NCBI GenBank assembly: GCA_947471035.1
Contig: CANIWJ010000006.1
Span: 1 to 61,076 of the forward strand
DNA from: Verrucomicrobiota bacterium
GTDB lineage: Bacteria > Verrucomicrobiota > Verrucomicrobiia > Opitutales > Opitutaceae
DNA: 61,076 nucleotides
Direction: 5' to 3'
Both the position numbers and the translations under genes were made by a program. Position 1 is the first letter of the stretch. Every line of letters starts with the position of its first letter. Below the pieces are notes generated by a model. That model was not told where the DNA came from and searched no databases. It saw nothing but the letters and a program-made list of their open reading frames with translations. Shown here in pieces: positions 34,417 to 42,846 of the stretch.

Positions 34417-35094
34417 TCAGCCTTTACCCAAGCGCCCCAACGGAACGGGCGGGGTCCATACCGCCGGATTGTGCGTGGGTTCTATATCGTGGGCCCCGCA
34501 GGTCGGCACGGCATACTCGCTGGGCGCATCGGCCCGCGTATGTTTGGCCGCGTCGGGACCGGTTAAATGCTCTCCGCGAATCTTCTTCTGCAACTGCATC
34601 AGCCCATTGAGCAAAGCCTCGGGGCGGGGCGGGCAGCCGGGTATGTAGATATCCACCGGAATGAACCGATCCACCCCCTTAAGCACGTTGTAACCCTGCT
34701 TAAAAGGACCGCCGGAAATCGCACAGGCCCCCATGGCGATGCAGTACTTGGGCTCCGGCATCTGGTTCCAAAGCCGCACGACTTGCGGAATCATCTTTTT
34801 CGTCACCGTGCCGGAGACAATCATCAGATCGGCTTGCCGGGGTGAGGGCCGGAAAATCTCCGCCCCAAAGCGCGCGATGTCGAAACGGGCGGTCGCGGCG
34901 GCGATCATCTCGATCGCGCAGCAAGCGAGGCCGAATTGAAGGGGCCAGATGGAGTTGCTGCGTCCCCAGTTATACAGCTCTTGCAGGCTGGTGAGCAGAA
35001 CGCCATTGCGACGCAGGTTCTCCCGGTCGGCATCGGAGATATTGCCGGCAGCCGGAAACGGCTCGGGCGCGGATCTGGGTGCAGGCGTGCTCAT
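34417..35094 (-). CDS. nuoB: NADH-quinone oxidoreductase subunit B
   Basis: Holds the terminal cluster N2. Cys ligands are seen in [21 protein letters not shown] and [12 protein letters not shown]. 225 aa; the C-terminal 50 residues ([14 protein letters not shown] region) extend beyond the fold. The ATG at 35094 overlaps the nuoA stop; a long in-frame upstream stretch overlaps nuoA and is not coding. Confidence 0.96.
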   Translation of the reverse strand: MSTPAPRSAPEPFPAAGNISDADRENLRRNGVLLTSLQELYNWGRSNSIWPLQFGLACCAIEMIAAATARFDIARFGAEIFRPSPRQADLMIVSGTVTKKMIPQVVRLWNQMPEPKYCIAMGACAISGGPFKQGYNVLKGVDRFIPVDIYIPGCPPRPEALLNGLMQLQKKIRGEHLTGPDAAKHTRADAPSEYAVPTCGAHDIEPTHNPAVWTPPVPLGRLGKG

Positions 35095-35462
35095 TTCCAA
35101 TCGAGATGGCCGCGATGCCAGGCCCAAACCAAGCCCTCGGCCAGCAACAGCATAAACACCAACATGGCGATCAATGCGCCGACCGGTAATTGGGTGAAAT
35201 TGACCGCGAAAGGCAGGAGGAACAACACCTCGACGTCGAAGATGAGAAACAAAATCGCGTAGAGGTAATAGTGGGCTTTGAACTGAATCCATGAATCGCC
35301 GGACGAAGCGAGACCGCACTCGTACGTGGTATTTTTCATCGGGCCCGGTTTGGCCGCTTGAAAACACCTGACCCAAAGTTGCGCCACCCCAAGAAGGATC
35401 AGCGGAAACGCCAAGGCTACGCCGGCAAACAGAGCCAGAAATGCGTAGGGGTGGTCGTTCAT
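35091..35462 (-). CDS. nuoA: NADH-quinone oxidoreductase subunit A
   Basis: 123-aa, three-helix subunit and first gene of the operon. Typical motifs: [19 protein letters not shown] and [27 protein letters not shown]. The promoter should lie in the 189 bp between it and the DegT gene. Confidence 0.96.
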   Translation of the reverse strand: MNDHPYAFLALFAGVALAFPLILLGVAQLWVRCFQAAKPGPMKNTTYECGLASSGDSWIQFKAHYYLYAILFLIFDVEVLFLLPFAVNFTQLPVGALIAMLVFMLLLAEGLVWAWHRGHLDWK

Positions 35463-35651
35463 GTCGCAGACACCAAGCTGCCCACCCCCTTAAAACGCCT
35501 CAACGACCAAGCCTGTTCAGCAAATGGCTAAAGCTCCTCATTCGTTGTCTGCCAGGCAACAAATAGCACAAAAGCAAAAACCTAAGAGTGATACCCGCCA
35601 AGACACCTGTAACCAATCCCCCCCGTATCGCTTCCGTGCTAATCAGACTAC
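35463..35651. promoter_or_regulatory. nuo operon upstream region
   Basis: The only non-coding gap of any size upstream of the 12 nuo genes; the operon's promoter must be here or further up in the DegT gene. No clear -35/-10 pair or operator repeat could be assigned by eye. Confidence 0.35.
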
Positions 35652-36755
35652 TTATCCCGTGAAGGCGTTTACCGAGAGGATAACATGCTCAACCTGCGCG
35701 TCCGTGAGTTCCGGGAAAATCGGCAAACTGAGCACGGTGGCACAGGCTCGTTCTGCGACCGGCATAGAACCTTCCGCATAGCCAAGATGGGCGTAACAAG
35801 CCTGCAGATGCAAAGGCACCGGATAGATGAGATCCGTACCCACGTCGCAGGCCGCAAAATGAGTGCGCAGCGCTTCACGTCGCGGATGCCTTAGGGTAAA
35901 CTGATGCCACACGCTTTCGCCCTCGGGACGTCCCGCAACCGGTAGAATCGTTTCCACCAGCTTAATACCTTCGAGGTATCGAGCTGCAATGGCCCGCCGC
36001 CGCGCCGTCCACTCCGCCAAGTACGGCAATTTAACGCTCAATAGCGCGCCTTGAAACCCGTCCATGCGGAAATTGAAGCCCACGTGGTCATGGTAATAAC
36101 GGCGGCCGGAACCATGCACGCGTAACAGTTTCGCTTTGTTAAACAGCTCGTCGCGACGCGAGACAAACGCGCCTCCCTCGCCGCAGCCTCCGAGGTTTTT
36201 CGTCGGGTAAAAGCTAAACGTGCCTGCATCGCCCAAGAGCCCAACCGGCGTGCCTTGGTAGTGCGCGCCTGCGGCTTGGGCACAATCCTCGACCACAAAC
36301 AGGCCATGCTTACGCGCGATAGCTAAAATTTCCTGCATCCGTGCCGGCTGGCCGAAAAGATGAACCGCAATGATGCCCTTGGTCCGTGGCGTGATCGCCG
36401 CCTCAATTTTGGCCGGATCCAAGTTAAAGGTATCCTGCTCGACATCGACAAACACCGGGGTGGCGCCGACATAGCTTATGCCCCACACGGTGGAAATAAA
36501 CGTGAAGGGCGGCGCGATTACTTCGTCGCCCGGCCCCCAGCCCGCCAGCGTGGCAGCCAGATGCAAGGGGGATGTGCCGCTGTTCACCGCCAAAGTTGCA
36601 GGGTAGTTTAAGGTCTTGGAAAACGCGTTTTCAAAATCCTCCACATCCTTGCCGAGACAGAAGCGAGTAGCGTCGTAGGTAGCCGTCAAAGCGGCCAGAG
36701 CCTGTTCGCGAAGGGCGCGGTGCTGAAGCGAAAGATCAAGAAAAGGGACTTTCAT
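35652..36755 (-). CDS. DegT/DnrJ/EryC1-family aminotransferase
   Basis: PLP-dependent sugar aminotransferase, fold type I. N-terminal MKVPFLDLSLQ is family-typical; the substrate loop is VNSGTSPLHLA, the aspartate contacting PLP is in VEDCAQAAGA and the Lys forming the Schiff base is in SFYPTKNLGG. C-terminal EDIYPVPLHLQ-like segment (LIYPVPLHLQ). 367 aa, usual. Such enzymes aminate 3- or 4-keto nucleotide sugars. A GnnB-like role in lipid A diamino-sugar synthesis is a possibility given the GnnA-like gene beside lpxB 7 kb away, but it is not proved. ATG at 36755 chosen over 36767. Confidence 0.9.
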   Translation of the reverse strand: MKVPFLDLSLQHRALREQALAALTATYDATRFCLGKDVEDFENAFSKTLNYPATLAVNSGTSPLHLAATLAGWGPGDEVIAPPFTFISTVWGISYVGATPVFVDVEQDTFNLDPAKIEAAITPRTKGIIAVHLFGQPARMQEILAIARKHGLFVVEDCAQAAGAHYQGTPVGLLGDAGTFSFYPTKNLGGCGEGGAFVSRRDELFNKAKLLRVHGSGRRYYHDHVGFNFRMDGFQGALLSVKLPYLAEWTARRRAIAARYLEGIKLVETILPVAGRPEGESVWHQFTLRHPRREALRTHFAACDVGTDLIYPVPLHLQACYAHLGYAEGSMPVAERACATVLSLPIFPELTDAQVEHVILSVNAFTG

Positions 36756-36807
36756 GGGCGGCCACATATCGCTCGCCCGCGACGTTCTGACAACACACGA
36801 AAAAACG

Positions 36808-36839
36808 AAAAAGCGGCACCCCGAAATTCGGAGCGCCGC
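36808..36839 (-). terminator. Rho-independent terminator after the YugP gene
   Basis: On the minus strand, arms at 36827-36839 and 36813-36825 pair over 13 positions with one GT wobble and one mismatch, followed by T5 (36808-36812). Confidence 0.65.
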
Positions 36840-36873
36840 CGGAAGTCACTGCGCGTCGAGTAAGCGATACGGA

Positions 36874-37563
36874 TTAATCATCACGACGCCCCGAGAGCAT
36901 GAGCAGGATATGCAGGAGCGAGCCCAGCGCGGCGACAAACGCGGCGACATAAGTCAGCGCGGCGGCATTGAGGGTCTCGTTGACTCCGCTCATTTCATCA
37001 CGGTCGAGAATACCCAAACCGACCAACTGTTCCTTGGCCCGGCGACTGGCGTCGAACTCCACCGGCAGAGTCACCAGCTGGAAGAGGCATATCACCGCAA
37101 GCGCGATGGCACCCACAACGAGCAGCTTTCCGCCGATTGCGGTGCTGAGCAGGAAAATGCCCGCGATCATTACGAAGTTGGAAACGCTGGCGGCGATCTG
37201 GGTCGCAGGCACGAGCGTCTGGCGAACCGTCATCATGGAGTAGCCGACCTTGTGCTGGATGGCGTGCCCGGCCTCGTGGGCCGCCACACCGAGGGCGGCG
37301 AGGCTGTGGCCGTGATAATTATGCTCCGACAGCGCGAGCTCCTTGGTCATCGGGTTGTAGTGGTCGGTCAACTCGCCCGGAACCTCGATGATTTTTACAT
37401 CATTGATTCCGGCCGAGCGTATGACCGCCTCGGCCGCCTCGCGGCCGGTGATGCGGCTGCGCGAGCCGACCTGGCTGTTCTTTTGGTAAGCGCTCCGGAT
37501 TTTCATCTGGGCGTAGAAGCCGAAGAGCATGGGAACGATAACGAGTATTATCCAGATAGGCAT
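36874..37563 (-). CDS. membrane zinc metallopeptidase (YugP family)
   Basis: Membrane-bound zinc protease-like protein of the YugP/Peptidase_Membr family. N-terminal helix MPIWIILVIVPMLFGFYAQ; the zinc motif HEAGH lies in AALGVAAHEAGHAIQHK near residue 115; three further hydrophobic helices follow (MIAGIFLLSTAIG, LLVVGAIALAVICLFQLV, LTYVAAFVAALGSLLHILLML). 229 aa, normal for YugP. Substrate unknown. The ATG at 37563 is the family start; the longer frame to 37761 overlaps the Gfo/Idh gene end. Confidence 0.9.
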   Translation of the reverse strand: MPIWIILVIVPMLFGFYAQMKIRSAYQKNSQVGSRSRITGREAAEAVIRSAGINDVKIIEVPGELTDHYNPMTKELALSEHNYHGHSLAALGVAAHEAGHAIQHKVGYSMMTVRQTLVPATQIAASVSNFVMIAGIFLLSTAIGGKLLVVGAIALAVICLFQLVTLPVEFDASRRAKEQLVGLGILDRDEMSGVNETLNAAALTYVAAFVAALGSLLHILLMLSGRRDD

Positions 37564-37634
37564 GGTAGGAATGAGTTGAGTTACGCGTAAGAGGTCTGCC
37601 TTGCCGCGCTTTGCAAGTGGAAGTGGCCGCGCAT

Positions 37635-37668
37635 GAAAAAGCCGGTGCGATTTGTAACCGCACCGGCT
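37635..37668 (-). terminator. Rho-independent terminator after the Gfo/Idh gene
   Basis: A perfect 10-bp stem on the minus strand, AGCCGGTGCG (complement of 37659-37668) with CGCACCGGCT (complement of 37640-37649), 9-nt loop, then a T-run (37635-37640). Confidence 0.85.
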
Positions 37669-37736
37669 CACCACCCCAAAGGGTAAAATCCGCGTCGCAC
37701 GCACCACACGCCGACGCGGAAAATTCAAAATCGCAA

Positions 37737-38882
37737 TCAGAGCGAGGGCACATCCACCCACTTGCGCTGTGCCCAGCTTTCCAGGCTCAACTCGGCGAGT
37801 TGCACGCCCTTCGCGCCTTCCTTGAGGCTCCAGGGGAAAGGCTCGTTCTTAACCACATGGCGCAGGAAAAGCTCCCACTGGACCTTGAACGCGTTGTCGT
37901 AAACGCCTTGGTCAGGCACCCGGGTCCAGCCGTCTTTATATTTAATGGGGCTATCAATATCGGGATTCCAAATACAACGGGGTGTGGCGGCCATTGCCTG
38001 GGCCTTGCAGTCGCGCAGCCCGGCTACTGCGGTGCCGTGCGTGCCATCCACGTGCAGAGTGAGCAAATCGTCGCGATCCACGCGGGTGGCCCACGAGGAG
38101 TTGAAGTGCAGGATGGTGCCGTTCTTGAGCTCGAAGGTGGCGTAGGCCGCGTCGTCTGCGGTGCACTTGTAGGGCTTGCCTGTTTCGTCCCAACGCGTGG
38201 GGATGTGGGTCGCACCCAGACAGGTGAGGCTCTTGATGTCGCCGAAAAGGTTCTGAATCACATACTGCCAATGGCAGATCATATCCACGATGATGCCGCC
38301 GTCTTCTTCCTTGCGGTAATTCCACGAGGGACGCTGCAGCTTCTCGTGTTCGCCGGTGAACACCCAATAGCCGAACTCGCCGCGCACGCTGAGAATTTTC
38401 CCAAAGAAGCCTTGGTCGATCAGCCACTTGAGCTTCACCAAACCGGGCAGCCAAAGCTTGTCCTGAACGACGCCATTCTTGAGCCCGGCGGCAGTTACTT
38501 CATCGTAAAGTGCGAGCGCTTCCTTGGAGGTCGTCGCGGTGGGCTTCTCGCAGTAGATATGTTTCTTGGCCGCGATCGCCTTGCGTACGCCGGTGGGGCG
38601 CTGGCCGGTCAAGGTGGAGTCGAAATAGATCTGATTGCCCGCATCGGCCAGCGCCGCGTCGAGATCGGTCGAGTAGCGTTTCACGCCCACGCGAGCGGCG
38701 AGCGCGGCGAGCTTGGACTCGCTACGGCCGATAAGAATCGGATCGGGCATGATGACCTCGGAGTCATTCAAACGAACGCCTCCTTGATCGATGATGGCCT
38801 TGATGGAACGAATCAGATGCTGATTGGTTCCCATGCGTCCGGTGACGCCGTTCATGATGATGCCGACTTTGTGGGTGGTCAT
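37737..38882 (-). CDS. Gfo/Idh/MocA-family oxidoreductase
   Basis: NAD(P)-dependent sugar or inositol oxidoreductase, 381 aa. The N-terminal Rossmann region is VGIIMNGVTGRMGTNQHL, an altered nucleotide motif; EKPTATT (in IYCEKPTATTSKEALAL) is the EKP catalytic motif, and EEDGGIIVDMICHWQY carries the active-site Asp-x-x-x-His. The ATG at 38882 is divergent from an AraC regulator with a cupin sensor, and a single cupin protein is 1 kb on; a sugar-catabolic role is inference. Confidence 0.88.
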   Translation of the reverse strand: MTTHKVGIIMNGVTGRMGTNQHLIRSIKAIIDQGGVRLNDSEVIMPDPILIGRSESKLAALAARVGVKRYSTDLDAALADAGNQIYFDSTLTGQRPTGVRKAIAAKKHIYCEKPTATTSKEALALYDEVTAAGLKNGVVQDKLWLPGLVKLKWLIDQGFFGKILSVRGEFGYWVFTGEHEKLQRPSWNYRKEEDGGIIVDMICHWQYVIQNLFGDIKSLTCLGATHIPTRWDETGKPYKCTADDAAYATFELKNGTILHFNSSWATRVDRDDLLTLHVDGTHGTAVAGLRDCKAQAMAATPRCIWNPDIDSPIKYKDGWTRVPDQGVYDNAFKVQWELFLRHVVKNEPFPWSLKEGAKGVQLAELSLESWAQRKWVDVPSL

Positions 38883-39013
38883 GGTTTGGAAATCTTTTTG
38901 TGGGTGGCAGGGTAATAACGTAACAAAATGACTATACCTGAAGACGTCGCTTGCAGTTAGAACAATGCCGACACTTCCTAGCACACACCCGCCAACCTCG
39001 TTTCTTCCCCGCC
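38883..39013. promoter_or_regulatory. divergent promoter region, Gfo/Idh versus AraC regulator
   Basis: 131 bp between the two divergent starts. As usual for AraC-type regulators, binding sites for control of both genes are expected here. I could not identify a convincing repeat. Confidence 0.35.
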
Positions 39014-39784
39014 ATGCTCGCTTGGAGTCCCCTCTTGGTTCAGAAAATCGAAATTCACGCGCTCGGTTTCGTCCTGCGCAAACTACAGCTAAACCGGCAC
39101 CGCGAAGCTGAGGTCGCGTCGCATTCCCACGCCTTCCATCAACTGATCCTCTATCTGGCCGGCGAAGGGGTGCAAATCCTGCGCGACCGCCGGGTCGAGG
39201 CCCGGGCCGGAGATTTGTTTATGATCCCTCCCGGCGTAAACCACGGGTTCGCCATGGCGGGCACCAGTCGCCCGCTCTGTCTAGTACTGGAATATGAAAC
39301 CCGTCCAGGAACCCGTATCCAGCACCGGCATCTGCCGCAACATGCCCTGAATGAGTTGCACGCGCTTTTAGCCCGGGTGCCGACCAAGGGACGGCTCCTG
39401 CTCTCGGACTATCCGGCTATTTTATCCGTCGTCGCGCGCCTGCTTGAACCACCCAAAGGCGATGAGTCTCCCTTGCCACTAACCGCATCGCCGTTAGTCG
39501 CCCGCGTTCGTGAAAGTCTGCGCACCGCCAAAGCCTTTAATGAAATCGCGCGTGAAACCGGTTACGTTCGCGACGCGCTAAGCCGTCGATTGAAGCGCGA
39601 ACATGGGCTGAGTTTGCGCGGCCTGCGCGATCAGGAACGTCTGCAAGCCGCCCAAGCCGCCCTGCGCGAAGATGCCGGCATCGGCGCGGCCGCTGCCAAG
39701 GCAGGCTTCGATGATCCTAACTATTTCGCCCGCTGGTTTCGTAAACAAACCGGCCTCACCCCCAGCGCATGGCGCCGGCAGTGA
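39014..39784 (+). CDS. AraC-family transcriptional regulator with N-terminal cupin
   Basis: 256-aa regulator. The N-terminal cupin-like sensor (about 30-100) contains HAFHQLILYLAGEGVQILRDRR and AGDLFMIPPGVNHGF. The C-terminal AraC domain has two helix-turn-helix motifs: FNEIARETGYVRDALSRRLKREHG and AAAKAGFDDPNYFARWFRKQTGLTPSAWRR. It likely controls the divergent Gfo/Idh gene and responds to a sugar-related ligand. The ATG at 39014 is preferred; a TTG at 38951 would extend it. Confidence 0.9.
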   Translation: MLAWSPLLVQKIEIHALGFVLRKLQLNRHREAEVASHSHAFHQLILYLAGEGVQILRDRRVEARAGDLFMIPPGVNHGFAMAGTSRPLCLVLEYETRPGTRIQHRHLPQHALNELHALLARVPTKGRLLLSDYPAILSVVARLLEPPKGDESPLPLTASPLVARVRESLRTAKAFNEIARETGYVRDALSRRLKREHGLSLRGLRDQERLQAAQAALREDAGIGAAAAKAGFDDPNYFARWFRKQTGLTPSAWRRQ

Positions 39785-39831
39785 GGCCGTGAAAAGCCGA
39801 CTTTTAGACTCTTTATTGATCAAACCGAGTC

Positions 39832-39920
39832 TTTAACGCAAAGACGCAGAGCCGCAGAGAAAAAGCATTTCCCTCTTATGGGTTACGTCATGCTCTGCGC
39901 CTTGGCGTCTCTGCGTTAAA
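39832..39920. repeat. gene-less inverted-arm element related to the GxxExxY insert arms
   Basis: The left arm begins TTTAACGCAAAG (39832) and the right arm ends CTGCGTTAAA (39920); they match as inverted repeats over about 30 nt with a handful of mismatches, separated by about 26 nt. They share the terminal TTTAACGCA and the 8-nt unit (GCAGAGAC/GCAAAGAC type) with the arms at 10420-10459 and 10861-10900, but there is no gene between them. It lies between the AraC gene and the cupin gene, just beyond both stop codons. Confidence 0.75.
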
Positions 39921-39962
39921 AGGTCTGGATGCTGTGTAATTGGTATTAGGGTATGGGGTAAC

Positions 39963-40427
39963 TTAGCCGAGCGGCTTGGGCTCGACCTTGGTCCACTGCG
40001 CTTCCGCTCCCGGGGGCAAAGGCGGTATCTCCCCGGTGCCGGCCGGAGGCAGCGTTCCGTTGAGCTCCTGCCGCCAGTGCGCCACGTCACCACCTGGACA
40101 GTACACATAGATCATGTGCATCGGTTCGTCGCCGGTGTTGGTTAATTGATGAAATTTCCCCGGCGGCATATAAACCGCCTGGCCCGCTTTGATCGGCGAG
40201 CATTCATTATCGACGCAGATCTGCCCCTCGCCCTGCGTGATAAAATAGACCTCTTCCTGCTCCTGGTTGTGCCAGGGCACCTGCCCGCCCTTTGGGGCAA
40301 GTACGGAGAAGCCCATGGAAAACCCCTTGGCTTGAATCGGCTGGGTGGCCTGGCCCACCAGACTACGGCCCCAGCGTTGCGCGGGGAAAGTGCCCCCGGG
40401 AATTTTAGCGAGATCGGCGATAATCAT
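39963..40427 (-). CDS. cupin-domain protein
   Basis: Single-domain cupin, 154 aa. The first cupin motif is VPWHNQEQEEVYFITQGEGQI (about 50-70) with His and Glu ligands; the second is PPGKFHQLTNTGDEPMHMIYVY with the third His. Pro-rich C-terminal tail. Such proteins are isomerases, dioxygenases or sugar binding; nothing decides here. Convergent with the AraC gene. Confidence 0.85.
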   Translation of the reverse strand: MIIADLAKIPGGTFPAQRWGRSLVGQATQPIQAKGFSMGFSVLAPKGGQVPWHNQEQEEVYFITQGEGQICVDNECSPIKAGQAVYMPPGKFHQLTNTGDEPMHMIYVYCPGGDVAHWRQELNGTLPPAGTGEIPPLPPGAEAQWTKVEPKPLG

Positions 40428-40478
40428 AACGCCGCATGGTTAATCGCACGGTTCGCGCGTCCGCGAACTCATTCAATT

Positions 40479-40499
40479 CCGCTCCGCAAAGCGGAGCGG
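40479..40499. repeat. 9-bp hairpin upstream of the cupin gene
   Basis: CCGCTCCGC (40479-40487) and GCGGAGCGG (40491-40499) form a perfect stem with a 3-nt AAA loop. Only a short T-run follows on the plus strand. Possible regulator-binding site or minor terminator; uncertain. Confidence 0.4.
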
Positions 40500-40544
40500 T
40501 TTCGTCCTAACCCAGCCAGGGCTAACATAAGCCAAAAGCAGGGA

Positions 40545-40630
40545 ATTGGCCGGGGACGGCCAACGCTACACTAACCACAAAATCTTAGTAAGCTCGGTAT
40601 TAAATGTAGAGTTGGCCGTCCCCGGCCAAT
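40545..40630. repeat. 86-bp MITE-like element with perfect 20-bp inverted ends
   Basis: ATTGGCCGGGGACGGCCAAC (40545-40564) is repeated as its exact reverse complement at 40611-40630, and a further CTACA/TGTAG match extends the pairing inward. The 46-bp middle is AT-richer (contains AAAATCTTAGTAAG). Such short elements with strong inverted ends behave as MITEs or as extragenic palindromic repeats. No transposase is present. Confidence 0.75.
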
Positions 40631-40656
40631 GCCGCTCAACGTGAACGCGAACACAG

Positions 40657-42768
40657 CTAAGCAAGCGCCAGACCGCTGCGCACCAGCAAGGCGGCGGGAT
40701 CCGCGTCTCGACCCATGAAACGCCGAAACAGCACCGCTGCATCCTCACTGTTACCTTTGCTCAGGATGTGCTCGACGAACTGCGCCCCGACCGACCGCGA
40801 GAACACCCCTTCCGCCTTCCAGCGCGTGAACGCATCGGCCTCCAGGACCTCCGCCCACTTGTAGGAATAGTAACCCGCCGCATAGCCCACCGGATCGGAA
40901 AACAAATGCCCAAAACGGCGCACGATAGTCCGGGCCGGAGGCTCGGTCGGCAGCATGCAATCCGCCACCAAGGCCCGCGTCTTGGTTTCCAAATCCCCCG
41001 TCACGAAATCCTGGGCGCTCAGGTGCAAAAGCAGGTCCATTTTGGCGAACTGCGTCTGGCGCATCGCCGCACACGCCGAACGGAAATTCCGTGCGCCGAC
41101 CATCTTTTGGAACAAGTCTTCCGGTATCGGTTCTCCTGTCTGGTAATGCCGGGCAAAGAGATCAAGCGAAGCGCGCTCCCAGCACCAGTTCTCCATGATT
41201 TGCGAAGGCAGTTCGACAAAGTCCCAGGCCACATTGACCCCGTTCAAGGACTTAACCGGAACCTCGCCCAAAAGATGATGCAGAAGGTGGCCGAACTCGT
41301 GGAAAATCGTCTCCACCTCGCGATGGGTGAGCAAGGCCGGCTGTCCCGGCGTGGGTGGCGACATATTGCCGCAAATATAGCCCAGATGCGGTGCGCGTCC
41401 CCCACCCGCTTCCAACGGGAGCGGGCCTCCTGTCACTAGGTAGCCCATCCAGGCACCGCCGCGCTTCGATTCACGCGGATGCCAGTCGGCGTAAAAGGAA
41501 CCGACGTGGCGGCCGTTTTCATCGTGCACCTCGTAGTACTTCACCTCGTCGCACCACTTTTCTTCCGCGGGGATGACCACTTCGGTGATGCGCAGCCCGA
41601 AGATGCGCGTCGCCAGCTCAAACAGACCGGCCTGCACCCGGGTTACCTCGAAATAGGGCCGCAAGGCCTCCTCATCAAAGGCATGGCGGGCAAGCCGGAG
41701 CTTTTCGGACCAATAGGATACCTCCCAAGCCTTCAAGCGCGAGAGCGGCTGGCCTGTCGTATCCGCCTTGAACTGCTCCAGTTCCTCGCACTCGCGGGTA
41801 AAAGCCACGCGGCACCGGGCCTCAAAATCCGTCACGAAAGCCAGGGCTTTTGCGCCATTTTTTGCCATGCGACGCGAAAGCACAAGATCGGCAAAATTAC
41901 TCCGGCCCAGCACGGCCGCTTTCTCGGCCCGCAGCGCCAGAATTTTCTGCACCAGCGGACCGTTATCCCATTTTCCGCCTTCCGCCTCGGCGGCCACCGC
42001 GACCGAGGCCGCCCAGATTTCGCGACGCAACGACTCGTCCTCGGCATACAGCATTACCGGCTCCTGCGAGGGCCCGTGCAAGGTGAAGCGCCAGACCGGC
42101 GCGGCGTCCGATCCGAGACCCTTCTTGCGCGCCGAGTCCCGCGCGGCGGCCACGGCGTGGGGCGGCAATCCGCTCAAACGCTTCGGGTCCTCAACCACCA
42201 GCTGCCAGGCATTGGTGGAATCGAGGGTGTTTTCGGAGTATTTCTGGGTCAGCTGGGCCAACTCCGCTTCGATCGCCTCCAGTCGCGCCCGGGAAGCCGC
42301 CGGCAAGTCGGCCCCGGCCTCGCGGAAGTTTTCCAAGGTCTCATCGCGGAGGCGTGCCCAAGCATCGGTCACGGATCGACCGCTGGACGAATCCGCCCCA
42401 GCTTGCAACGCGGCCCACAGCCGCGGGTTCAACGGAATGGCGGCGGTAAAGGCCGACACCCTTGGGAGCATCGCGTTGTGGGCTTCACGCAACGCGGGCG
42501 AATCGGCCACCGATTGCAGATGCGTTACCTTAGCCCAGGCGAAATTTAAACGCTCGGTAGCCGTCTCCAGCGCGACAAAGGTGTTTTCAAAGGTGGCATC
42601 CCCGCCTTCGGCCCGCGCGGCGATGGCGTCTAAGGCGGACTGCCCCTCGGCCAGCGCACTCGTTACGGCTGCCGCGATGAGTTCGGATCGGTGGTCGGCC
42701 CACCGAATACGAAAAGCTTCATCAAGAAAGGGATTGGTCGAGGTGGCGGCGGTAGAATCGGAACTCAT
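40657..42768 (-). CDS. M3-family oligopeptidase (oligopeptidase A / Dcp type)
   Basis: 703-aa cytosolic zinc endopeptidase that degrades short peptides. The metal motif HEFGHLLHH lies in REVETIFHEFGHLLHHLL near residue 490. The rest, with YAGYYSYKWAEVLEADAF near the C-terminus, is standard M3A. E. coli OpdA (PrlC) is 680 aa. The ATG at 42768 gives MSSDSTAAT and the first homology at NPFLDEAFRIRW. Followed by lpxB upstream on the same strand, 78 bp away. Confidence 0.94.
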   Translation of the reverse strand: MSSDSTAATSTNPFLDEAFRIRWADHRSELIAAAVTSALAEGQSALDAIAARAEGGDATFENTFVALETATERLNFAWAKVTHLQSVADSPALREAHNAMLPRVSAFTAAIPLNPRLWAALQAGADSSSGRSVTDAWARLRDETLENFREAGADLPAASRARLEAIEAELAQLTQKYSENTLDSTNAWQLVVEDPKRLSGLPPHAVAAARDSARKKGLGSDAAPVWRFTLHGPSQEPVMLYAEDESLRREIWAASVAVAAEAEGGKWDNGPLVQKILALRAEKAAVLGRSNFADLVLSRRMAKNGAKALAFVTDFEARCRVAFTRECEELEQFKADTTGQPLSRLKAWEVSYWSEKLRLARHAFDEEALRPYFEVTRVQAGLFELATRIFGLRITEVVIPAEEKWCDEVKYYEVHDENGRHVGSFYADWHPRESKRGGAWMGYLVTGGPLPLEAGGGRAPHLGYICGNMSPPTPGQPALLTHREVETIFHEFGHLLHHLLGEVPVKSLNGVNVAWDFVELPSQIMENWCWERASLDLFARHYQTGEPIPEDLFQKMVGARNFRSACAAMRQTQFAKMDLLLHLSAQDFVTGDLETKTRALVADCMLPTEPPARTIVRRFGHLFSDPVGYAAGYYSYKWAEVLEADAFTRWKAEGVFSRSVGAQFVEHILSKGNSEDAAVLFRRFMGRDADPAALLVRSGLALA

Positions 42769-42846
42769 GTGAACGCATCGATCTTTGTGCGCCCCAGGCC
42801 ATCCGCAAGCGTGCAGCCCGCTTTCCGCGGCTAGGAGAGCGACGCC

